Origin: Rubripirellula sp.
Lineage (GTDB): Bacteria; Planctomycetota; Planctomycetia; Pirellulales; Pirellulaceae
Reading direction: 5' to 3'
Assembly: GCA_029287555.1 (NCBI GenBank)
Contig: JARFQX010000205.1
Span: 1 to 11,736, forward strand
DNA: 11,736 bases
The translations under genes and the position numbers were made by a program. Shown here one piece after another: positions 1 to 5,661 of the stretch. The first letter of the stretch is position 1. Each line of letters starts with the position of its first letter. The notes beneath the pieces were generated by a model. The model had not been told where the DNA came from, did not search any database, and saw nothing but the letters and a program-made list of their open reading frames with translations.

Positions 1-60
1 TCTTTCCGCTCGTGGTCGGCTGAGGACTGCGAGGCAATCGTGTCGCCGATGGTCACATGA
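1..60 (+). CDS. Possible C-terminal tail of an upstream gene (partial)
   Basis: Frame 1 is open from the window edge to a TGA at 58-60 and encodes about 19 residues ending in SPMVT. It could be the end of a gene lying upstream on the same strand as glnD, leaving a 58-base gap to the glnD start. Frame 2 is also open, to a stop at 80-82, so the choice of frame is not certain. The piece is too short to recognise a family, and no function is proposed. Confidence 0.25.
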   Translation, partial: SFRSWSAEDCEAIVSPMVT

Positions 61-118
61 TTGGTGGTTTGAACAGTCTTGAGGTTCAGCATTCTCTTCA
101 CGCGGCTCGCTCGTCTGG

Positions 119-2779
119 ATGCCCCGCGGCAGCCTCCCGCCCATCTCCCGTGACCGTGCGTCGATGCGACCGATTGTTTTCCGCTGCCGGCAAATGCTCC
201 AGGAAGGACGGGCGAAGGTGCTCGAGCAGCACCAGCGCGGAACGCCCGGCATGCAGGTTTCGACGCTGTTGGCGGATCTTTACGACGACGTCGTGCTTGA
301 TGTTTGGAACGAAGCGATCCGGGAGCACACGACCGATGAGCGGTTGACCGGTTTGTCACTGGTCGCCCACGGCGGCTTTGGGCGTCGTGATCTGGCGCCC
401 TATTCCGACGCAGACTTGATGTTGCTCTCGACACGGAGTGCCGAGAGCCTGGCTAACAAGATCGCTGGAAATCTGACCCGAGACTTGGGGGACGCGGGCA
501 TTCAACCGGGTCTGGCGATTCGGATCCCCGACGAGGCTTGCAGGTTGTCGTGGCATGATCCTGTCGTCTTCTCATCGCTTGCCGAGTCGAGATTGCTGGC
601 GGGGAGCTTGCAGCTCTACACGAAGTACTTCCAGTCGTTTCGGCACGGCGCGATGCGCCGCCGCAAGCAGCTGATCCACGACGTGGTGGAAGCCCGAGTG
701 CAGGAGCGTCGCAAGTGGGGTGAGACCATTTATCTGCTCCGTCCCAACGTCAAACGGTCGCGCGGGGCGCTTCGCGATATTCAATTGATTCGTTGGATTG
801 GGTTTGCCAGGTACGGCGAGACGGATTTGGAGCGATTGGTCAAACTCGGCGCCCTTCCGGAGGAGGACTATCGCCAACTTCGCCTGGCCTATGGTTTCTT
901 GCTTCGGCTGCGAAATGAAATTCACTTTCGCGAGAAGAAGAGCCAGGATGTGCTTGATCGTGGCATGCAGATGGAGATTGCCGAAGCCTGGGGCTATCCG
1001 GGCACTGAGGGTGTCCTGCCGGTCGAGCAGTTCATGCAGGATTACTTTGGCCACACCCGAAATGTCCGCTACGCGTCCGCTTACTTCGTCGACGATGCCC
1101 GTTCCCGACCGCTAATTCACCGTGCCGTGGAGCGGTTGCTGTCCCGCAAGATTGACGAGCGGATTCGAATGGGACCGACGCACATTTGGGTCCCCCAGGA
1201 TGACCTGCCCGGATTTGCTTCGAATCTCAGCGACGTTCTTCGATTGATGCGGCTAGCCAATCAACATCGTCGTCGGATTTCACACCAAACCTGGCAAGCG
1301 ATTCGAAACGCGATGCAGGATCGCGACCCGACGCCGCCGGACAAGAAGACCATCGCGGAGTTTTTGTCACTGTTGAGCAGTCCGGGAAGACTCGCACCGC
1401 TTCTGCGCCGACTTCACGAACTTCGAGTCATCGAGCAACTGATTCCTGAATTCAAGAGAATGCAAGGGCTGTTGCAGTTCAACGCTTATCACAAGTACAC
1501 CGTCGACGCCCACAGCATTCGGGCTGTGGAAGCGGCAACCGACCTGCAATTCGACAATCACGGGATGGGGCGCCGGTATCGGAGGCTGGACGACAAACGA
1601 TTGTTGCATTTGGCGCTGTTAATTCATGATATCGGAAAAGGCTACGAAGAGGATCATTGCATTGTCGGCGCCCGAATCGCCAAGAAGACGGCAGAGCGGT
1701 TGATGCTTGATGCCAATTCAGCGGAAACGCTCGAATGGTTGGTGCTCAAGCACTTGGCGGTGAATGTCGTTGCCTTTCGCCACGACTTGAGCGATCCGCA
1801 AATTGTCTTGGACTTTGCCGCCGAGGTCGGTTCGATTCGACGTCTTGAATTGCTCGTGGTGCACACCTATGCCGACTTGGTGGCCGTGGGACCGGGGGTC
1901 GCGACCGATTGGAAAGTGAATCTGATTGAGGATCTTTACAAACGAACGCGTCGCTATTTCGATTCGGGAAATCTTCCCGGAAGCCCGGACGATCCCGAGA
2001 TGGAGGCGATGCGAGTCAAGGTTCAAGGAGAACTCGAGTCGCGCGGGGCACCGCCCGCCAGCTTTGAGTTGCTTCAAGCGTTGCCGCTGTCACTTCTCGA
2101 TCGCTGCGAACCAGAACACTTGGCGGATGAAATCGAATTGGCACGCCGATCGCGGCAGGACCGTGAAGGAACGCTTTGCACCTGCCGCTACGACTCACAA
2201 CTCAAAGCGATGCGATACACCGTGATTCGTCGCGAGGCCGAGAGGACGATTGGTACGTTCGCGCGGGCCACCGGCGCGTTAAGTACCAGTGGTTTGACCA
2301 TCATGCGTGCCCAGATTGAAACGGTTGGTGATTTGGCCTGGGATTATTTCTGGGTGATCGATCCCAGCCAACCCGATCAACAGACAACGTCGCCTCGGAG
2401 CGAACAGATTTGTCAGCGGGTTTGTCACCTGCTCGATTCGCCAGACGAGCCGCTGCCGCCTCATCGTCGGACCTGGACCACCCAAGGGGAACGGGAGCCC
2501 GATTCGGTCAATGTGTTGCCGACCAAGGTCGTCTTCGACAATGATACGGTCGACCGCTACACAATCCTTTCGTTCTTCGCTTACGACGAGGTCGGTTTGC
2601 TGTATCGCATCGCCGCGTCGCTCGCCGAGAATCAAGTGGTGTTACACTTCGCCAAGATCGATACCCATCTGGACCAAGTGGCCGACGTGTTTTACGTCTC
2701 GGAACCGGACGGTGCAAAGATCACCGATCCTCAGCGGCGTCGTCAGATCCGAGAGTCGCTGCTGGGGATTACCGCCTGA
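119..2779 (+). CDS. glnD: GlnD, bifunctional PII uridylyltransferase / uridylyl-removing enzyme
   Basis: Cytoplasmic sensor of glutamine status. By family knowledge it uridylylates PII proteins (GlnB/GlnK) with UTP when glutamine is low and removes UMP when glutamine is high. The 886 residues match the usual length (about 890 in E. coli). The nucleotidyltransferase domain shows GGFGRR at 85-90 and SDADL at 96-100, giving the two catalytic aspartates D97 and D99. The central GlnD helical region carries PNVK...LRDIQ near 208-223. The HD domain begins with HKYTVDAH at 458-465 and has HDIGKG at 503-508, so both activities look intact. Two C-terminal ACT domains start near Y700 and Y814 and would bind glutamine. 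The ATG at 119 was chosen; an in-frame ATG at 164 (residue 16) is a real alternative because family similarity begins near residue 25 and neither start has a clear Shine-Dalgarno. No glnB, glnK or amtB is visible nearby. Confidence 0.95.
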   Translation: MPRGSLPPISRDRASMRPIVFRCRQMLQEGRAKVLEQHQRGTPGMQVSTLLADLYDDVVLDVWNEAIREHTTDERLTGLSLVAHGGFGRRDLAPYSDADLMLLSTRSAESLANKIAGNLTRDLGDAGIQPGLAIRIPDEACRLSWHDPVVFSSLAESRLLAGSLQLYTKYFQSFRHGAMRRRKQLIHDVVEARVQERRKWGETIYLLRPNVKRSRGALRDIQLIRWIGFARYGETDLERLVKLGALPEEDYRQLRLAYGFLLRLRNEIHFREKKSQDVLDRGMQMEIAEAWGYPGTEGVLPVEQFMQDYFGHTRNVRYASAYFVDDARSRPLIHRAVERLLSRKIDERIRMGPTHIWVPQDDLPGFASNLSDVLRLMRLANQHRRRISHQTWQAIRNAMQDRDPTPPDKKTIAEFLSLLSSPGRLAPLLRRLHELRVIEQLIPEFKRMQGLLQFNAYHKYTVDAHSIRAVEAATDLQFDNHGMGRRYRRLDDKRLLHLALLIHDIGKGYEEDHCIVGARIAKKTAERLMLDANSAETLEWLVLKHLAVNVVAFRHDLSDPQIVLDFAAEVGSIRRLELLVVHTYADLVAVGPGVATDWKVNLIEDLYKRTRRYFDSGNLPGSPDDPEMEAMRVKVQGELESRGAPPASFELLQALPLSLLDRCEPEHLADEIELARRSRQDREGTLCTCRYDSQLKAMRYTVIRREAERTIGTFARATGALSTSGLTIMRAQIETVGDLAWDYFWVIDPSQPDQQTTSPRSEQICQRVCHLLDSPDEPLPPHRRTWTTQGEREPDSVNVLPTKVVFDNDTVDRYTILSFFAYDEVGLLYRIAASLAENQVVLHFAKIDTHLDQVADVFYVSEPDGAKITDPQRRRQIRESLLGITA

Positions 2780-2782
2780 TCC

Positions 2783-2799
2783 CGAGCGAAGGTCGCTCG
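2783..2799 (+). terminator. Short hairpin just after glnD, possible terminator
   Basis: A perfect 7-bp inverted repeat (CGAGCGA, loop AGG, TCGCTCG) begins 4 bases after the glnD stop. The downstream bases (AGGTCGTTCTCTT) are only mildly T-rich, so this may be a weak intrinsic terminator or a stabilising 3' hairpin. The stem is short, so the call is tentative. Confidence 0.4.
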
Positions 2800-3245
2800 A
2801 GGTCGTTCTCTTGAACAACTTGCACTTGCTGCTTCCGTCGATCTCCCTGCGGATCCGTCCGTCGGTGTGCAATCTCGTTGGGGAACTTTGTGGTCTGGTC
2901 CTGTCAGGTAAAGCGTGAATGTGGCATCGCGTAGGAAAGGATTGGCGAGTCGATCGGTCGAGAGGTCGACCCTTTGCCAGGTTGAAAAAGATCTGGTGAC
3001 TTTCGTTTGCACGCAGGTGACGGCGCGGTAATGCTTCATTGGTTCATTGACCGCGATCGCTCGGCGAATCCTGCCGACCCTTGGGCAAGATCGAACTCTG
3101 ACTTGCAGCTATTTCGGGATTTCACCCAAGCGATCACCAAAATCAACGGTTAACGCCGGTGACCTTCCGGATCGGCATGGAAACCATGACTTTGTAGGTC
3201 TTAGCCCTCACTTCCCGTTTACCTTCCAAACATGGATGTTGCATT
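2800..3245. other. Non-coding gap between glnD and the secreted Cys-rich gene
   Basis: I see no credible gene in these roughly 450 bases; the open frames here on both strands have no recognisable motif. The stretch must contain the promoter and leader of the gene at 3246, but I could not find a convincing -35/-10 pair or a sigma-54 site. Two small inverted repeats are present: TCGGC/GCCGA at 3061-3077 (7-base loop) and CATGG AAA CCATG at 3176-3188, the latter about 58 bases upstream of the start codon and a possible operator. Confidence 0.5.
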
Positions 3246-3926
3246 ATGCGTACGCCAGCAATCACCGCTGCCATCCTCGCCCTCTCCATCACGAGCACAG
3301 TCAACGCCAGCGACGACTTCGCTGCACTGCTCGCCGATCTGAGCTTCGGCGATGTTCCCACCGAAGTATCCGTCGAGAACGAACCGGCTGAGGAGTCGTT
3401 GACGGTTGTGCAAGAAGAAACACTTCAAGACCTGATGCCGATGCCCACCGGGCTGACGATGCCCGGGATGCTCGAAAGCTCCCCCGAATCGTCTACCGAG
3501 GAAGTCGCCCGGGACGAACCAGCTGTGCAGCCTGTTCCCCAGGTCGCGTTGATGGACCCGATTCCCGCCAATGTGCCGGTCGAGACCATCGACTTTGCCG
3601 CTGCTTTCGCACTGGAGGCTCCGGCGGAGACTCCTGCGACTTCGGTCGGCCATCCTCTCCTCGGAGGTAATTGCGACTCGGGTCAATGCGGGGGCGATCT
3701 GGGTTTTGGTCACGGTCGTATTTGCCGTCCCCGCACGCCCGTGCGTTTGCCCTCGTCCTGCTTTCACCAATACTGGCGCAGCCATCCCTGCTACACCAAC
3801 GTCTGGGACGGCTACGGCATCTACTGTGGCTCCCATCACAAGCATCTTCATGGTGAATGCGATTGCTTCAACAAATCGGGCCACGGCATCTGCAACGGCG
3901 GGGCAAACTGCGACACCTGCGAGTAG
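3246..3926 (+). CDS. Secreted Cys/His-rich protein of unknown function
   Basis: I do not recognise a named family. The 226-residue product starts with a Sec-type signal peptide (MRTPAITAAILALSITSTVNA, cleavage probably after A21). The middle (about 25-130) is acidic, rich in Pro and Glu, and probably disordered. The C-terminal part (about 138-226) contains 11 cysteines and many histidines and glycines, including CDSGQC, a CGSHHKHLHGECDC cluster and a final NCDTC. This composition would suit disulphide bonding or metal binding outside the cytoplasm, but that is inference. The plus strand is preferred over a long open antisense frame because of the signal peptide, the clustered cysteines and a plus-strand terminator downstream. 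No Shine-Dalgarno is visible before the ATG. It appears to be a single-gene transcript. Confidence 0.75.
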   Translation: MRTPAITAAILALSITSTVNASDDFAALLADLSFGDVPTEVSVENEPAEESLTVVQEETLQDLMPMPTGLTMPGMLESSPESSTEEVARDEPAVQPVPQVALMDPIPANVPVETIDFAAAFALEAPAETPATSVGHPLLGGNCDSGQCGGDLGFGHGRICRPRTPVRLPSSCFHQYWRSHPCYTNVWDGYGIYCGSHHKHLHGECDCFNKSGHGICNGGANCDTCE

Positions 3927-3971
3927 GTGATCCAGCGACCGTTTTCGACGGCACGAAAAAAGTTTCACCCA

Positions 3972-4009
3972 CGGCAGGTTCGGTTACAGTCTCAGGCGCG
4001 AACCTGCCG
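3972..4009. repeat. Perfect 11-bp inverted repeat downstream of the secreted-protein gene
   Basis: CGGCAGGTTCG at 3972-3982 is perfectly repeated in inverse as CGAACCTGCCG at 3999-4009, around a 16-base loop. It starts 45 bases after the stop at 3926. On the plus strand the tail is only mildly T-rich (ATCTATCTCAT). On the minus strand a run of six T follows, but about 10 bases after the stem. It could be a first transcript end or 3' stabiliser for the plus-strand gene, a backup for minus-strand termination, or a protein-binding palindrome. Confidence 0.6.
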
Positions 4010-4070
4010 ATCTATCTCATACCATGGATTGGGAGGGTGGAACGATCGGTGCCATCGTGCCAGCATTGAT

Positions 4071-4118
4071 GGGCCAGGGTGAGGCAGGGAGGGCTTCACC
4101 ATGGCCCTTCTCTTTTCT
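4071..4118 (+). terminator. Intrinsic terminator for the plus-strand secreted-protein gene
   Basis: A 15-position stem is formed by 4071-4085 and 4093-4107 around a 7-base loop (AGGGAGG). It has 13 Watson-Crick pairs, one G.U pair (G4083 with T4095) and one mismatch (G4077 with A4101). It is followed at once by TTCTCTTTTC, a T-rich tract. On the minus strand the same fold would lose the wobble pair and has no T tract, so the direction is plus. It lies about 145 bases after the stop at 3926. Confidence 0.7.
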
Positions 4119-4146
4119 GCTTAGCAGAGCGGCCCTGCGCTGCGAG

Positions 4147-4185
4147 GTGTCAGCACTACCTGGTGACAGTCCTACCAGGGGTCAG
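4147..4185. repeat. Two-and-a-half copies of a degenerate 16-bp tandem repeat
   Basis: GTGTCAGCACTACCTG (4147-4162) is followed directly by GTGACAGTCCTACCAG (4163-4178), matching at 12 of 16 positions, and then by a partial third copy GGGTCAG (4179-4185). The repeat lies between the two convergent terminators. CCTGGT (4159-4164) and ACCAGG (4174-4179) within it can also pair. No function is evident. Confidence 0.45.
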
Positions 4186-4195
4186 CGACATGACG

Positions 4196-4236
4196 AAAAA
4201 GACTGGGACCGTGAAGACCTTCGCCTCCACGGCCCC
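4196..4236 (-). terminator. Intrinsic terminator of the minus-strand sigma/DUF1501 operon
   Basis: Read on the minus strand, bases 4236-4223 and 4218-4205 form a 14-bp stem with no mismatch (11 Watson-Crick and three G.U pairs) and a 4-base GAAG loop, followed by AGTC and then TTTTT (4200-4196). On the plus strand the three wobble pairs become A-C mismatches, so the structure is built for the minus transcript. It begins 33 bases after the DUF1501 stop codon and faces the plus-strand terminator at 4071-4118. Confidence 0.8.
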
Positions 4237-4269
4237 GAAGTGGCGTCTCAGCGGATACCCAAAAAAGGC

Positions 4270-5574
4270 TCAGGCAAACAGCTGATCAATGATTCTGCCG
4301 TCGCGGACGAGCGTGATCGGCCGTCCGGTGCTGCTGTGGAACTCCATCGACGGATCGATTCCCAGGTTGTAGTAGAAACTCGCTGCCACATCATCGGGCG
4401 AGATCCCTTCGTTTCGCGGACCAGCCGCGGTCTGGTCGCTTTCGCCGATTACTTGGCCACCCCGGACCGCTCCACCGGCCATCAGCATGAACATGCAGCG
4501 GGGATAATGGTCGCGGCCGCCCTCGGCGGAGCGTTGATTGATCTTGGGGGTCCGACCAAACTCGCCCGTTACAAAAACGGCGGTTGAGTCGAGCAAACCT
4601 CGCTGTTCCAAGCCGGTAAGCAGTCCGCTCAACCCGGCATCGAGCTTCGGCAGATTGTTGGTCTTGAGCCTTGTGAAGTTATCGCGGTGGGTGTCCCATC
4701 CGCCAAGCTGGAGGCTGACCAAACGGACACCCGACTCGACGAGACGCAACGCCAGCAAGCAACTCTGGCCGAAGGACTCTTCACCAAACTGCTTGGCAAA
4801 ACTGCTCGGCTCCTGGCTGATGTCGAACGCTTCGCGAGTTCGCGAGGACGTGATCATCGAATAGGCCTGCTCCCCAAACTGATCGAGGCCTTCGAGTAGT
4901 TGGTCGGTCTTCTCCAGTTCGGCGAAACGGCGGTCGAGCTTCTTGAGCAAGTGTTGTCGGCGGGTGACCTCATCGACACCGATACCACCGGCAAGGGAGA
5001 TGCCGCGGACCGAGAAGGGTCGTCCGAAGCTCGGACTTGAGTTGGTTTCCAGCGGTGCGTAGCGAATTCCCAGGAAGCCGGGCCCCTGGCTGGCTCGGGG
5101 GACGGCCACGAGTGTCGGGATATCGGCATCGCTCGGACGCTCTTTTGCAACGACCGCGCCGTAGCTTGGATACTCCAGCGCGGGAATCGGCTTGGTGCCG
5201 GTATTAACGTACTCCTGGCCCAAGCGGTGTGCGGCCAAGGTGTGGCTGACACCTCGCAGGATCGCAAACTTGTCAGCGACACCGGCCAACTTGGGCAAGT
5301 GCTCGGAGATTTGAATTCCCGGAACATTGGTGGCAATCGGATTGAAGGAGCCACGGATCTCGGTTGGCGCGTCGGGCTTCATGTCGAACGTATCAAGATG
5401 AGATGGTCCGCCCGGGAGCTCAATAAAAATCGCGCGTTCGGCGCGGCCGCCCTCGATTTGACCGGCTTGAGCCATCCGCAGATAGCTCGACAAGGTCAGG
5501 CCGCCGAGGGATAGGGTGCCCGCCTTGAGCATGTCGCGACGCTTCATGCCGTCACAGGTGCGATGGGTAGTCAT
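4270..5574 (-). CDS. DUF1501 protein, Tat-exported, alkaline-phosphatase-like superfamily
   Basis: Last gene of the minus-strand operon. The 434 residues begin with a twin-arginine signal (KRRDMLKAG at 11-19, hydrophobic stretch to about 36, probable cleavage after AQA at 37), so the protein is probably exported folded. The mature part has the DUF1501 hallmarks: GGPSHLDTFDMKP at 55-67, GGWDTH at 291-296, TGEFGRTPK at 336-344 and GRDHYP at 353-358. The Asp and His residues in these motifs are plausible metal ligands by analogy with alkaline phosphatase and sulfatase relatives, but the reaction of DUF1501 proteins is not established. DUF1501 genes usually sit beside PSCyt2/PSD1 genes in planctomycetes, as here (87 bases downstream of one). 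The ATG at 5547 (residue 10), directly before the RR motif, is a credible alternative start; neither start has a good Shine-Dalgarno. Confidence 0.93.
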   Translation of the reverse strand: MTTHRTCDGMKRRDMLKAGTLSLGGLTLSSYLRMAQAGQIEGGRAERAIFIELPGGPSHLDTFDMKPDAPTEIRGSFNPIATNVPGIQISEHLPKLAGVADKFAILRGVSHTLAAHRLGQEYVNTGTKPIPALEYPSYGAVVAKERPSDADIPTLVAVPRASQGPGFLGIRYAPLETNSSPSFGRPFSVRGISLAGGIGVDEVTRRQHLLKKLDRRFAELEKTDQLLEGLDQFGEQAYSMITSSRTREAFDISQEPSSFAKQFGEESFGQSCLLALRLVESGVRLVSLQLGGWDTHRDNFTRLKTNNLPKLDAGLSGLLTGLEQRGLLDSTAVFVTGEFGRTPKINQRSAEGGRDHYPRCMFMLMAGGAVRGGQVIGESDQTAAGPRNEGISPDDVAASFYYNLGIDPSMEFHSSTGRPITLVRDGRIIDQLFA

Positions 5575-5661
5575 AGGTATCAGCTCACTTAAGTCAGAAT
5601 CAGTGGTATTGGAATCAGAAAATCGGACTCAGTTCGTTCCGTCAGAAAAGAGAACCGGCGG
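5575..5661 (-). other. Intercistronic spacer between PSCyt2/PSD1 and DUF1501 genes, TCAG-rich
   Basis: This 87-base spacer contains most of six TCAG tetranucleotides, at 5580, 5594, 5600, 5615, 5630 and 5642, several in the form TCAGAA. No promoter, terminator or ribosome-binding site is evident on the minus strand, which fits read-through from the upstream gene. Confidence 0.35.

Noticed and set aside
3219..3968. A 249-codon minus-strand open frame opposite the secreted Cys-rich gene
   Set aside because: Its translation is low-complexity Ala/Val/Gly-rich with no motif, while the plus strand has a signal peptide, clustered cysteines and a matching terminator.
4190..4285. A 31-codon reading frame beginning MTKKTGTVK
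   Set aside because: Its sequence is almost fully accounted for by the minus-strand terminator hairpin and T tract, and it lacks a ribosome-binding site.
4024..4587. A 187-codon plus-strand open frame after the secreted-protein gene
   Set aside because: It runs through a strong plus-strand terminator and then antisense to the conserved DUF1501 C-terminus; no motif is visible.
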